In this document: in pieces, positions 1 through 10,727 of the stretch
Layout of the letters: every line of letters starts with the position of its first letter
Position numbering within the stretch: position 1 is the first letter of the stretch
From: Peronospora farinosa
Lineage: Eukaryota; Oomycota; Peronosporomycetes; Peronosporales; Peronosporaceae
Assembly: GCA_947646735.1 (NCBI GenBank)
Contig: CANTFK010000966.1
Coordinates: 248,001-312,000 of the forward strand
DNA: 64,000 bases
Direction: 5' to 3'
Notes under the pieces: generated by a model
Told to the model about the DNA's origin: nothing
The model's input: the letters and a program-made list of their open reading frames with translations, nothing else
Databases searched by the model: none
Translations under genes and position numbers: made by a program

Positions 1-1765
1 TTAGCATCTTCTCGGCAGCCTCCAGCAGCTGCCCCGCATGCTTGGTCGGGTTGTACCATTGGCGAATCAAGTTGTAAAACGCTTCCATCGGGCACTTGTC
101 GACGTCATGAACCTTGCCGAAACCGCGACACACAAACAGGCAGCGGTCGGCTGGGTGACCTTTCTTCCCACATCATTCGCAGATGAGTCGCTTTCAACAG
201 TCCAGGTCCCCATGCTTATTGGATCCACACTGGGTACACTTCATCAGCGGGGCCTCTGAGCTTGGTCTGTGTCCGGGGCCTTCCGACGCGCATCGGCCCC
301 GATCCGGATTCGGGTCCTGATGGTCTCGAGTTCCACTCACATCCCGAGTCCTACCAGTGTGGGCTTTGGTCACCACCGCATAAATTCGTCTCAGCCCTCC
401 CCCCCCCCTCGGATCCACTGGAGCTGGACTCTTGCTCACCTTCACTTCCCGATGTAGCTCGGATGGCTTGGACAGGACGTCTTGGTTGGTTTTGGTATAC
501 TCTCGGTCAGGGGGGGGGGTCGGGGCCTTTTGACGAAACTTGCTGGAACCGAACAGGACCTTTCCGTGACGCGCCTTCGCTCGTTGGCGCGCTAGCAGAA
601 CTTCTTCCAGGTTATCTACATCCGAAATTCTGAGCATGGTAAGCTGGTCCGCCAGTTCGCGATAGTCCAAAGTCTCCACGTAATGTTCTACATGTTCACG
701 TTTCACCTGAGGAGGGACAGTTTTAATTTTCAGCTTGGCCCTGAGCCCCGCCACATTCAAACGGTACAAGTATTCCAGTGGTGACTCGTCGGATCTCTTC
801 CTTGCATGATAATACTGCCGGGCCACAGAAACACCTAGGCCGCAGAAGTGGGCTTGAAATTTTTGCAAAAGTAGCTTCCAGTCGCCACGTACCGTCCGAC
901 CCAGTTGTCGGTACCAGTTCTAAGCCGGACTCGTGAGAAGGCCCCCAAAAATAAGACATTTCTCACTGTCTGGGGCCTGGTCTCGGATAAACGCAGTCTT
1001 CACTTTGGAACTCCAGCTTCGGGCACGGTCCTCATCATGGTCCCTCTTGTTGAATTCGTTTAAGTCCGATGAGGCTGACACCCGTATATGGAGAATAACC
1101 GTAGGGACTCCCCCTGCTGTAGCCGTGGCCACAGTCGCTCGTGCCGAGGCAGACGGAAACGTCAAATCATCCGGATCGTACTCTCCATTAGAAGACTCTG
1201 CTGATTCCATGTCCACATCCGGAAATTCACGTGGTGACCCCAGGTGATCGGCTCTCTGAAGGGCCCAGGGTAAAGTGGACCTCGGCCCCTCATGATCTGT
1301 CCCCTGTCCGATGCGTTTCGGGTGGGTCCCTGCTCTTCCAGGAACTTGGCCATCGCATTTTCGAAATATGACTGGAGCGCACCAGGGGACCCTGCCTAAG
1401 GCTTTACATTCTGATCTTTTTCTGTGCCCAGCGACCCTGGCTACACTTTGCACCGGGCTCCTCTCACATCTTCGCGTACTTGTGGCTGGGCCCTCGGTAT
1501 CGCTGCATCCATCTTTCCTGTTTCGCGAATTCGGGCTTCGAGCAACGCTGCACCGGATGACCCCCAGCTGCATCCGATCCACGGTATCCATTAGGGCCGA
1601 GACCATAGACGAAGTGGCCGACTCGTACTGGGACCTCGGTGATGATTCATCGTGGGACCCCGCTGAAGGGCCTAGGTCAGGAACAGCTACTGTGCCCACA
1701 TGACGGGGTACCTCCTTGTGGGGAATCTCACCCACTAACGCCTTGATATGACCATGCAAGTTCAC
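1..1765 (-). pseudogene. gag: A1 gag: capsid and nucleocapsid part, broken
   Basis: Retrotransposon Gag, the structural protein of virus-like particles. Sense runs right to left. The capsid region (about 1765-262) contains DEDRARSW, SEKCLIFGGLL and ARQYYHARKRSDESPLEYLY, all matching the A5 capsid. The nucleocapsid follows with knuckle CTQCGSNKHGDLDC (CX2CX4HX4C) near 210-195, then CGKKGHPADRC further left. Frames change near 900 and TGA stops interrupt the nucleocapsid, right after GDLDC and inside the second knuckle. About 1-1020 is an inverted copy of 4888-5911. No protease follows because the window begins here. A remnant; family A identity is secure. Confidence 0.85.
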
Positions 1766-1825
1766 TAGGGTCTTCTTTACGATCTCAAACCCGAAATCGA
1801 AGAGGGTATCGACAGTAAATTTCCC

Positions 1826-2330
1826 TTAAGCCATTCCAGCTTCGTGAATCAGGTTCATCAGGGCCTTGAGGACCTCCAGGTCTGTCGTTGCGATGGAAAG
1901 GGTCGTTATCGGGCCATGGACCTGGTCTAGCAGCTTGACCTTGAGCGTCTTCATCACCGGGTCTTTTCGCAAAAACGTCTTCAACTTACTCTGGTGATAT
2001 GCTTCTTCCATGTCCTCTTCCGTCCAGTCCCTACTAGCCACACCTTGGCTCTTTGCCGACTCGTCCGTCGTGTCCCCGCCTGTTCGTGCCTTCAACTTGG
2101 TAAGCTTTCTTTTCTTACCACTGGATCTTGAGTAGTAGTTTGGGAGACATGTTTTGGGGTCCACTATTTTTAGCTTTCGCTGTCAAACTTGGGACCCCTG
2201 GACCATACTATTTACTATGGCCCATGTTGTCTTCTTCAACGAAGACGTAAGGGGGAGGATTTTGTGGTTTCTCGTCATATTCCACCTTGACCTCAATAGC
2301 TATCCTATTTTCTTTGTGCTCTGATTTCCT
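1826..2330 (-). pseudogene. A1 gag N-terminal domain (ORF1), 5'-truncated
   Basis: The domain upstream of capsid in family A. A 112-residue open stretch (2164-1826) carries WTEEDMEEAYHQ, FLRKDPVMKTLKVKLL and LMNLIHEAGMA. The corresponding stretch in A5 (37732-36911) has DPVLKILKPKLI and LMELLQNAGFTAG, and A6 has FLERDPVAKTLDIRLL, so this domain is common to the family. It ends with a stop before the capsid frame, as in A5. The sense start is missing: similarity to A2 stops near 2335, where unrelated repeat sequence begins. Its role is unknown; the position suggests a matrix-like Gag domain. Confidence 0.7.
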
Positions 2331-2339
2331 TGGCACTTC

Positions 2340-2705
2340 TCCACAGTTGCCCTACAGTGCAGAGCCGGCACAAATACAAGAGCCCAAAGGTCCAGTGCCT
2401 CGAGGGTAGTCCAGGTTCCCAAGGTGGACCAGGACTCAAGATGGATCATGATTCAAGGTGGACCAGGCAGGACCCAATGTGATTCGGTGCCCCAGATCAT
2501 TAAGGTGATCCAAGGTGACCCGGTACCCAAGTGACCAGGATGACCCAAGGTGACCTGGCACCTCAGGTGACCAGGATAACCAAGGTAGACCCGGTGTGTC
2601 CAGGAACCAGGTGATAAAAGGTACAAGTCTTCCCTACAGTGCAGAACCGGTACAAGTCCCAAGTCCTAAAAGAGCCAGTTGTTCTTCTACAAGTTGACAC
2701 GTGCT
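2340..2705. repeat. Degenerate GGTGACC/GGTGGACC minisatellite patch
   Basis: Irregular copies of caggtgacc, aaggtggacc and similar words fill about 2400-2620. They are flanked by two copies of a ctacagtgcaga.ccgg.acaa motif (about 2353 and 2635). The right part (2600-2703) recurs at 24000-24080 with the same order of blocks (gtgcaga, tacaagtccc, agagccagttgttcttc). It is therefore a dispersed repeat of unknown class. No gene is seen in 2706-2857. Confidence 0.6.
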
Positions 2706-2857
2706 ACCATCCAGAGCGAAGGGTTGGGGTTAGGCAAGAAAAACATACAGAGAATAAGATAAATAGACACACTCGAATTTGCATTACATGTGGCAGGTCT
2801 AAGCGCCCCCTCCAAGCTTCTCCGTCGCCTCAACTATTCCGGACGGGATACCTTTTG

Positions 2858-4054
2858 TGTGGTGGAGTGGGTTCTTAAAATTGTATGATGAGATCTTACA
2901 CCACTCACTGTGGGACTGCCGACTGTCGGAGGGGGTACCTCGATGCCGGTATGGACCTTCTCTCGCCTTGTGTACCCGTCGGCTGGCGGGTTGCACACTT
3001 CGGAAAACTTGGTGAGGATGTAGGCGTCTGCCTTGAAGGAGGTAGACCTGGGAGGCCTCGATTGGATATGCTTCACTCGGTGAGCCGGTAGGTGGCCACT
3101 CGATCGACCTTGTCGAGAGTGAGCTTAGAGCCAAATTCTTCAGGGGCGCTTGTCGTCCCTGGCCTAGTCCTTCGTGTTTTAGTGGTATCAACCACCTGAC
3201 CTTTACTTTGCTCCCGGAACGTGAGGTGAGGGAGGCCGCCTCCGATAGCGGGTCTTGGGGGTGTTGCTACTCAAGCGAGCTCACAGGCCAAATATATCCT
3301 GGAGCTCTATTCGCACTTGAACTTTGCTACACAACTGTCTTCGACGGGGGGCCAAAATATATCCCTTCCCGGCACAGTTAGTAACTTAGAGCAAGTTCTT
3401 TTGGGGTGACGGAGTCGTGCCACGTGGGGTCAGCTCGCACTTGAGTCTAACCACACGCCTGTCTTCAACTGGGGAGGGGCAAATATATCCCTTCCCCGGA
3501 ACAGGCGTGTGGCCAGATTTGAGTTCCTTTACAGCGCGACGAAGACTTGCCAAGTAGATCGAAAATTGAGTAGTATTTAATATAGTCCTATCCTTTTAAC
3601 CCCTTTCCTTTATCCTTGACTGAATCTCTGATTCCTTGCGTCGACTGGTCTAAATCTTTTGTCAACTGGACCGGAGTGGCTGAACCCCGAGGGGCCGAGG
3701 TCGATCGCCGAGGGACCCAGGTCTACCAATGAGGGACCGGCTTGACCAATGAGGGACCGAATCCACCAATGAGGGACCGGGTTGACCAATGAGCGACCGG
3801 ATCCACCAATGAGGGATCGTAAGGGGGAAATGGTCGAATCCCTTCGGTACCGGTTAAACAGTACCCTGGTAATGACCTCTCTTTTGTTTGTCTTTCACAT
3901 TCTCAGCCAACGGTCGCTTCACTCCAAGGTTCTCTTTATCTCCGATCCCTTCTCTCTGGTCCGCGTGGTCATTTCTACCTAGTCCTCGGCCTCTTGTACC
4001 TTCAATCCAACTGGCCTCTGGGTTCTTCACAAATTAGGAAAGCACTTCACCACA
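2858..4054 (-). repeat. Family A LTR, minus sense
   Basis: On the plus strand it runs from TGTGGTGGAGTGGG to CACTTCACCACA, 1,197 bp. Sense is minus, because in A2, A5 and A6 the end CTCCACCACA abuts the primer-binding site. A G-run (complement of 4055-4067) lies just outside the sense start, as expected of a polypurine tract, so this is the 3' LTR of a minus element whose interior is lost. About 90% similar to the LTR at 7344-8636. Short ORFs inside it are not genes. I saw no target duplication. Confidence 0.8.
3683..3830. repeat. 20-bp minisatellite inside a family A LTR
   Basis: About seven copies of a unit close to gaccaatgagggaccgggtc. The same unit is expanded at 8210-8440 and, inverted, at 53340-53540, at the same place within the LTR. 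It also occurs outside LTRs at 40700-40800, 45215-45281 and 52879-52970. Confidence 0.85.
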
Positions 4055-4524
4055 GTCCCCCCCCCCCGACGTCAGGTGAGGTGACGGCTCAAGCAACGCA
4101 AGTTGAACCTCAGGATAGTTGGCCTGAGGTGTCAAGTATGTGTCAAGACTCTACGACCCGCTACAGGAAGCGGTTTCCATACGGGGAAGAACACAAAGGG
4201 TTCCAAGGACCAAGAACAGTCAGCCACCAAAGGGGTACATAGTACCAGGTGCATTGCTCTCGACTAAGTCGATTGAGCCCAAGAAACCCGGTCCCAAGTG
4301 AAGTATATCCACTCGGGGACCACCAAGTCCAAGTTCTAGACAAAGACCAAGTCTTTAAGTCTTCTACGTCAACCGAGGAGCAAGACCAGCCAAGCCGACG
4401 GGTACACAAGGTGAGACCCAAGTCCAACACGACACGGAATCGGGGTGCCCCTCCGTAAGTCGGCAGTCCGGCGCTGTGTGTGTTTGTGGTTCTCTCACGT
4501 TGTTTGAGAATCCACTCCACCACA
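4055..4524 (+). repeat. A2 5' LTR, 3' part, diverged
   Basis: The region ends TCCACTCCACCACA at 4524, directly before a primer-binding site, so it is the 3' part of a plus-sense LTR. The conserved block gggtacacaaggtgag lies at 4402-4417, and ctccgtaagtcggcagtccgg follows, as in the other family A LTRs. Upstream of about 4300 the sequence is too diverged to align by eye; its 5' boundary with the minus LTR at 4054 is therefore only a junction, not a proven LTR start. Confidence 0.6.
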
Positions 4525-4541
4525 ATGGTGCGCGTGCTCGG
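4525..4541 (+). other. A2 primer-binding site overlapping the gag start codon
   Basis: TGGTGCGCGTGC follows the LTR end after one base, as expected for a tRNA primer-binding site (tRNA 3' end ...GCACGCGCACCA). The spacer base plus TG forms the ATG of gag (MVRVLGSSGD). The same overlap is in A5 at 37732. The tRNA species is not assigned. Confidence 0.75.
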
Positions 4542-4860
4542 ATCTTCGGGAGACGCGGGATTTCACCGTGAGTCCCACGAAGAAGAAAAGACAACGGTCA
4601 AGATGGACCAAGGGACGACCAAGACACTGGAACCCGGATCGCCAGTGATTAAGAAGGAAGAAGGATCGAAGGACCTGCAGAGCCCGGGGAGGAGCTCTGC
4701 GATTGAGGTCAGGGTGGAATATGACGAGAAACACAAAATCCTCCCCCTTATGTCTTCGTTGAAGAAGACAACATGGGCCATAATAAATATGATGGTCCAG
4801 GGGTTCCAAGTTTGACAACGAAAGCTAAAAAACAAGGGACCTCGAAGCAAGTCTCCCAAC
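4525..4860 (+). pseudogene. A2 gag N-terminal domain, truncated by internal deletion
   Basis: It begins MVRVLGSSGDAGFHRES from the ATG in the primer-binding site; A5 begins MVRVPGSSGDSGFHRES. The frame runs to a stop at 4815. The DPV.KTL domain seen in A1 is missing because about 1.1 kb is deleted near 4860-4885 relative to A1, joining the N-terminus to the middle of capsid. The ATG sits in a good context (ACAATGG). Confidence 0.7.
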
Positions 4861-4884
4861 CTACTCATCAAGCGACAACGGCTG

Positions 4885-5911
4885 ACCGAAGCTGGAGTTC
4901 CAAGTGAAGACTGCGTTTATCCGAGACCAGGCCCCAGACAGTGAGAAATGTCTTATTTTTGGGGGCCTTCTCACGAGTCCGGCTTAGAACTGGTACCGAC
5001 AACTGGGTCGGACGGTACGTGGGACTGGAAGCTACTTTTGCAAAAATTTCAAGCCCACTTCTGCGGCCTAGGTGTTTCTGTGGCCCGGCAGTATTATCAT
5101 GCAAGGAAGAGATCCGACGAGTCACCACTGGAATACTTGTACCGTTTGAATGTGGCGGGGCTCAGGGCCAAGCTGAAAATTAAAACTGTCCCTCCTCAGG
5201 TGAAACGTGAACATGTAGAACATTACGTGGAGACTTTGGACTATCGCGAACTGGCGGACCAGCTTACCATGCTCAGAATTTCGGATGTAGATAACCTGGA
5301 AGAAGTTCTGCTAGCGCGCCAACGAGCAAAGGCGCGTCACGGAAAGGTCCTGTTCGGTTCCAGCAAGTTTCGTCAAAAGGCCCCGACCCCCCCCCCCCTG
5401 ACCGAGAGTATACCAAAACCAACCAAGACGTCCTGTCCAAGCCATCCGAGCTACATCGGGAAGTGAAGGTGAGCAAGTGTCCAGCTCCAGTGGATCCGAG
5501 GGGGGGGGAGGGCTGAGACGAATTTATGCGGTGGTGGCCAAAGCCCACACTGGTAGGACTCAGGATGTGAATGGAACTCGAGACCATCAGGACCCGAATC
5601 CGGATCGGGGCCGATGCGCGTCGGAAGGCCCCGGACACAGACCGAGCTCAGAGGCCCCGCTGATGAAGTGTACCCAGTGTGGATCCAATAAGCATGGGGA
5701 CCTGGACTGTTGAAAGCGACTCATCTGCGAATGATGTGGGAAGAAAGGTCACCCAGCCGACCGCTGCCTGTTTGTGTGTCGCGGTTTCGGCAAGGTTCAT
5801 GACGTCGACAAGTGCCCGATGGAAGCGTTTTACAACTTGATTCGCCAATGGTACAACCCGACCAAGCATGCGGGGCAGCTGCTGGAGGCTGCCGAGAAGA
5901 TGCTAAATTAG
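4885..5911 (+). pseudogene. gag: A2 gag capsid C-terminal half and nucleocapsid
   Basis: It starts inside capsid (FIRDQAPDSEKC). A frame change near 5030 leads to the long stretch with ARQYYHARKRSDESPLEYLY and LADQLTMLRISDVDNLEE. Another shift near 5400, at a C-run, leads to the nucleocapsid: CTQCGSNKHGDLDC, then CGKKGHPADRC, then MEAFYNLIRQWY and the end EKMLN followed by TAG at 5909. Two TGA stops interrupt the nucleocapsid at 5711-5713 and inside the second knuckle. The same two stops are in A1. It cannot make full Gag. Confidence 0.85.
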
Positions 5912-5950
5912 AACGCTCGCCAGGTTTGAATCGGGTACGAGCCGAGCGTT
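5902..5950 (+). promoter_or_regulatory. A2 gag-pol -1 frameshift signal
   Basis: In the gag frame the last codons are ATG CTA AAT TAG. The heptamer G_CTA_AAT (5902-5908) is followed at once by the stop and a stem-loop whose arms aacgctcg (5912-5919) and cgagcgtt (5943-5950) pair perfectly. The -1 frame is open through the stop (KLERSPGLNRVRAER) and lies in the protease frame. A5 has the same layout at 35398-35448 with related residues (VGRSPGCNLVRSER). An inference from comparison of two copies. Confidence 0.6.
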
Positions 5951-6870
5951 CTGATTGCTACATTTATGCATTTGTGGAAAAGCACCCCGTGGAGAAGGTC
6001 AGTAAGATGGATGAACTGATTAAAAATACATCGGGCTTTTGCATTAATTCTGTTGCTGATGTGGCCAATGCATGTATACCTCATGATTATTCCCGAGGAT
6101 AGACTATGATGACATTGGAGTTATTGCCGGGAGAGTCAAGAGGATACTGGAAACACCATGCCCCAGGAAAGTGTTTTAAGCAATCCAAGGCCTCTGGGAA
6201 AGTTAACAATATTCGTGCGAATCTACTGTTTGATTCTGGTGCCGAGGTATCTATTTTGGATACCGCCTTTGCTCGTAAGGTTGGCTGCCACATCGATACG
6301 AGCGAGAGACAAGAGTGTGTGAGTATTGGAGAAGTGGTATATACCACGGAAGGACGGACAAAGGTGAAGATTACGCTGAAAGGGGTACTGGTATATTTTT
6401 TCGATGTATGGGTTGGTTTCCTAATTGGTCAGGATGCACTTTTGGGGATGGATTTTATGGTGCCAGCCGGAATACGATTGTATATGGTAGATGGAACTAT
6501 TTGCTTACCAGATGAAGTGCGAATCCAGCTGGTAGATTGCAAGACCTTGTATAGCGGACATAATTCGGAAGTGAAATTAGGCCAGTATGTGAATCTGTCA
6601 GTGACTAAGTACGTGGAGGTTCCGTTGAAGAGGTTTGTATCAGATCAGTAAAAAAAGAATTACCCGTGGAGACCGATGGGTGATTACAATGGTACATGGG
6701 TATGGACAACGCCAGTGTTTAAGGGTCACCAACTTAGTGCCAAGAATTTAATTCTGCATGAAGACACTAAACTGGGTATTTGGCTGACTAAGGACCGGGT
6801 TCCTCAAACTCAAGGATTTGTGTCAGTAGGTTCCAGGAGGTATTCTGAGTGGAAGAGCCTTGCTTATTAA
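5905..6870 (+). pseudogene. pro: A2 aspartic protease and following linker
   Basis: Retroviral-type aspartic protease that would cut Gag-Pol. A leader in the -1 frame (5905-6102, with IYAFVEKHPVEKV) ends in a stop. The core is the open stretch 6106-6651: GESRGYWK, NLLFDSGAEVSILD (catalytic DSG), then LLGMDFMVPAGI. A stop at 6651 and a new frame at 6676-6870 (GFVSVGSRRYSEWKSLAY) match the A5 segment GYVSVGSRRYNEWQTLAF. The protease core itself looks intact. Confidence 0.85.
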
Positions 6871-7343
6871 GCTAACTGACGAAGAAGACTCCGAACCTTT
6901 TCAAGCAGAAGGATACCAAGACCCATGGTCGAAAAAACCCAGTATAAGACACCAGAAAAAATATTGTTACGAACAGGGGCCCAAGCCTCAGTGGTTACTA
7001 CAGTGCGGGGTGTTCATTAGAGGGGCCCCGAGTCATCACCGCCTGACTCGGAGGTAGAAGAAGACACTGTCGACGGGACCAGTCAGCCTGGGCAAAGAAG
7101 CCGCAAGAGATGACGAGCTCGGAATGGAGGAGGTCCAATAGCGGATGAGCCAACAAGATAATAGAGCCGGGACAAACACATCCGACGAATAGGTCTGTGT
7201 ACACGAGAGTGGAGATCTATGCGCAGAAGATATTGACAAAAGCGGTCGATTGTCCCTAATGTCGCTTCTTCTACGGACGAAGTCACGATGGAAGACATCC
7301 AGATGCCAGACCCTGGCGAAACTTCAAAGGAACAAGTGGACCG
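6860..7343 (+). pseudogene. A2 protease-RT linker, cut off before RT
   Basis: Degenerate coding sequence between protease and RT. The end encodes VTMEDIQMPDPGETSKEQVDRV, matching IELEDIQIPDPDENTPEEVDRL just before RT in A4 (near 24280). At 7343 a minus-sense LTR starts, so RT, RNase H and integrase of A2 are absent on this side. They do not reappear in recognisable continuity to the right. Confidence 0.7.
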
Positions 7344-8636
7344 TGTGGTGGAGTGGGTTCTTAAAATTGTATGATGAGACCCAAAACCACTCACTGTGCC
7401 GGACTACCAACTGTCGGAGGGGGTACCTCGATGCCGCGTATGGACCTTCTCTCGCCTTGTGTACCCGTCGGCTGGCGGGTTGCACTATTCGGAAAACTTG
7501 GTGAGGATGTAGGCGTCTGCCTTGAAGGAGGTAAACCTGGGGGCCTCAAGTGAAGGAGGTAGACCTGGGGGGCCTCGATTGGATATGCTTAACTCGGTGA
7601 GCCGGTAGGTGGCCACTCGATCGACCTTGTCGAGAGTGAGCTTAGAGCCAAATTCTTCAGGGGCGCTTGTCGTCCCTGGCCTAGTCCTTCGTGTTTTAGT
7701 GGTATCAACCACCTGACCTTTACTTTGCTCCCGGAACGTGAGGTGAGGGAGGCCGCCTCCGATAGCGGGTCTTGGGGGTGTTGCTACTCAAGCGAGCTCA
7801 CAGGCCAAATATATCCTGGAGCTCTATTCGCACTTGAACTTTGCTACACAACTGTCTTCGACGGGGGGCCAAAATATATCCCTTCCCGGCACAGTTAGTA
7901 ACTTAGAACAAGTTCATCTTGGGTGACGGAGTCGTTCCACGTGGGGTTCAGCTCGCACTTGAGTCTAACCACACGCCTGTCTTCAACTGGGGAGGGGCAA
8001 ATATATCCCTTCCCCGGAACAGGCGTGTGGCCAGATTTGAGCTCCTTTACAGCGCGACGAAGACTTGCCAAGTAGATCGAAAATTGAGTAGTATTTAATA
8101 TAGTCCTATCCTTTTAACCCCTTTCCTTTATCCTTGACTGAATCTCTGATTCCTTGCGTCGACTGGTCTGATTCTTTTGTCAACTGGAACGGAGTGGCTG
8201 AACCCCGAGGGGCCGAGGTCGACTGACGAGGGATCCAGGTCGGCCAATGAGGGACCTAGGTCTACCAGCGAGGGACCGGGTCGACCAACGAGGGATCCAG
8301 CCTATCAACGAGAGACCGGGTCGACCAATGAAGGACCCAGGTCTACCGTCGAGGGACCGGATCGACCAATGAGGGATCCAGGTCGACCGATGAGGGACCC
8401 GGGTCTACCAACGAGGGGCCAGGTCGATCAATGAAGGGCCATGATCAACTCCTATCGGTACCGGTCAACCGGTACCTCGATACTGAGTTTTCTTCTGTGG
8501 GTCCTGCAAATTGTTGTTCGCCAACGGTCAGGCCCCTTCGAGGCCCCTGTCTCTCTGGCCTCCTGACCCACGGTCTATACTCCGAATATAACTGGATTAT
8601 GGTGTCCCCACATCGCAAAAAAAGCACTTCACCACA
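7344..8636 (-). repeat. A3 3' LTR
   Basis: 1,293 bp from TGTGGTGGAGTGGG to GCACTTCACCACA. Sense is minus. It is close to 2858-4054 but has a longer minisatellite and a short duplication of the gtgaaggaggtagacctgggggcctc block near 7525-7580. Confidence 0.9.
8210..8440. repeat. 20-21-bp minisatellite in the A3 LTR
   Basis: About eleven imperfect copies of gaccaatgagggaccgggtc, reading as a spurious Arg/Glu/Gly/Pro-rich peptide in several frames. The copies vary by point changes (aacgag, aatgaa, gtcgag). Confidence 0.9.
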
Positions 8637-8650
8637 GCCGCCCCCTGCAC
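8637..8650 (-). other. A3 polypurine tract
   Basis: The complement reads GTGCAGGGGGCGGC directly before the LTR sense start TGTGGTGAAG. A6 has GTGCAAGGGGCGGC at 53123-53136 in the same place, and A4 has GCAGGGGACGGC at 42249-42260. Confidence 0.8.
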
Positions 8651-8682
8651 TTGCTCAGCCGTACAACGGATTGAGCACGCGC

Positions 8683-10727
8683 ATGTCTTCAATTCCTTCG
8701 TCACGTGAGTCCTTTACTGTGCCCTTTGTTTACCGTCCATCTCTAACTCGTGTCGTTACAGCAATGTCTTCCCCTGGTTCAGACCCACCGTCCGCTGACC
8801 CACCGTCTGAAGAGCCGACCTCGATCGTCGTCGCGCCTTCGGTTGAACCTCCATTCGAAGTGGCGTCCTTGGTCGACCTTCCCGGGCCGGTATCTTCACC
8901 GTTAAGTTCTACCGAAACTGTCGTCGTTGATAGCTCTCCCGTCTTCACCGCTTTGCCTCCTGCCAAGACGGCAGATTCTTCTGCCACGTCGGTCTCCATG
9001 GTTGACAACCCGTCTTCCGCGCCAGTCGACGTGCGTGTAGATCTGCAGGAACTGCAAGCTCTCGTAGACGCGCAATCTCGCCGCATAGAGGAGTGCGAGG
9101 GTCGGCTAAGTGTCGTTCCCCCTTCGGCCACCTTATTGGCCACCCGTTGTGAGCGTTTGGAAGAGACGTTACGCGACAATTCTCGACTGGTGGTCCAACT
9201 ACGCGAAGCTCTTCAGCGCGAGACGACACTGGTGGATCGCCTGCGATGTAAGGTCGACCACATTCGGAGCCGTTACTCGCTTCTTGCTGCAGATCTCGAT
9301 CACGTCGACTTCTCCAATGGGCCACCTCCAGGACCAGCTCCTCCTTCGGCAGCTTCGCCCCCGGCCGTTTGTTCACCTTCGAGGCCGGCCAAAGATCTTG
9401 GTAAACGGTCCAGGCGGCCGTCACCCCGTGTGCCTGCCAAATTTTCCAAGTCTCCGAGAGCCGACACATCCGCGATACCGCTTCGGAAGTCTCTGGTGAC
9501 CGCTCTCCTGTCATGCTGGAGTCTTCGGACGACGACTTCAGCGACGACAGCGAGACACTTCGGGCGGCCCTGTCCAAGTCTCGTTCTTCCGGTCGGCACC
9601 CCACCAGTGCAAAGTCTTTACGTCTTCCGCCGACGTCCACTCCCCCATTGAGGACCACCTCGGCTTCCGTCCTCTCGCTGAAACGGGCGATGTTCGGGAC
9701 GTCGGACTCGGAGACTGAGTCGTCTGCGGAGAAAGAAAAGAGCGCGCCCACTGTTGAGTACAACAATTAGCCCCTTTTGACCGACTCTTGCTTGCTCCAC
9801 AAGGATGCCATCATCCCATGTTACATGCAGCTGAAGACCTTCTCTGGCGCCTTGGCCGGTCGACCTGGTCAATTCTTGGTGCATTGTAACAATGTCTCCA
9901 AAAGTCTTGGTCGACCAGCTGGATCTACCTTGGGGTTGGTTCGGTCCTCCGGACGGAAACCTCGACCGCCATCCAAAATGGAAGAAGTCGTTGTTGAACC
10001 CTCCGATGATCCAGAGATTGCTGGCGGCGGAACCTTGGGTAGAAGCTCGTGTTCCCATTCAACCCATTTCCTTCCGACCTGTTGGCTGGTTCGCCCAGTT
10101 GGCAGCGGCCTACATCCAGTTTGACGAAGAGCATAGTCAAGCTCTTTGGGAGGCGACCCACTGCCTGTGGATCTCCAAGGACCAAGCACGCGCGAACTCT
10201 TTCCTCGCGTCCTACTACAACGCGAGCCTTGAAAATTCCATAGCTTCAACACGATCAGGTCCAGACAATTCGAGATCGAGATCGCATTCGCCCAGATCAA
10301 GATTCCCCCAATTTTTCTGGGTCACCAACCCCAGAACCTCCCCGAAACTCTCCTTCATCTTCTACAGATGCGAGTGAAGAAGATCTTTTTGGGTATGGTT
10401 CCGATCAGACGGACGACTCTCTGCTGGCTGCGTTATTCTCTTCTCGATCGACTTCTCGACGACGCACTGTGGATCGATCTCCAGTATTTCCACCTTCTTC
10501 ACCGATCGTGGTGGACTCACCTAGTCCAGTTACGTCTCCTCATAAAACTCCGACACGAGTGTCGATGACAGATTAATTTGGCGAACCCTCCAGTGAATCT
10601 GAGGATAGACTTAGTATCGACAGCGAACCTCTGGATTCCTTGTTATCAACTGATGACAGCGGAGGAATTCTTGGATCTCCCCGATACCACAATCTCTCGC
10701 GATCTTTGGATTCCAAGTTATCGTGAT
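8683..10727 (+). pseudogene. A3 antisense accessory gene: coiled coil and basic segment
   Basis: Lies between the (lost) pol and 3' LTR on the strand opposite the element. From the ATG at 8683, with or without the candidate intron, it reads MSSIPSS... and PGSDPPSADPPSEE. A Pro/Ser/Val-rich segment is followed by a coiled coil (about 9020-9300: ELQALVDAQSRRIEE, LEETLRDNSRLVVQLREAL). The basic stretch KRSRRPSPRVPAKFSK (about 9400-9450) looks like a nuclear localisation signal. After a shift near 9500 it continues MLESSDDDFSDDSETLRAAL to a stop at 9770. A further shift leads to FDEEHSQALWEATHCLW (near 10115-10170) and a Ser/Asp-rich tail with stops at 10573 and 10725. Function unknown; broken by at least three lesions. 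Counterparts exist in A4 and A5. Confidence 0.65.
8705..8761 (+). other. Candidate intron in the A3 antisense gene
   Basis: 57 bp: donor C|GTGAGT at 8705, branch-like CTAAC at about 8743-8747, pyrimidine-rich tail and acceptor TTACAG at 8761. Splicing joins MSSIPSS to PMSSPGSD in frame; because 57 is a multiple of three, an unspliced message also stays open. A6 has gtaggg at the matching place. Confidence 0.45.

Noticed and set aside
262..633. Plus-strand frames opposite A1 gag (and minus-strand frames opposite A2 gag)
   Set aside because: They are complements of the gag frames, with no conserved composition and no match in A5.
5912..5950. tRNA-like element after A2 gag (a GGTTTGAATC T-loop-like string)
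   Set aside because: No acceptor stem or anticodon arm can be formed; the stretch is open in the -1 frame and conserved as peptide in A5.
8177..8434. Open frame with Arg/Glu/Gly/Pro repeats in an LTR
   Set aside because: It is the 20-bp minisatellite read through; the same repeat is open in several frames and has no conserved product.
2858..8636. A complete plus-sense element flanked by the LTRs at 2858-4054 and 7344-8636
   Set aside because: Both LTRs are minus-sense: each has its polypurine tract on the right, and TGTGGTGGAG is the complement of the end that abuts the primer-binding site in A2, A5 and A6. They belong to separate minus elements.
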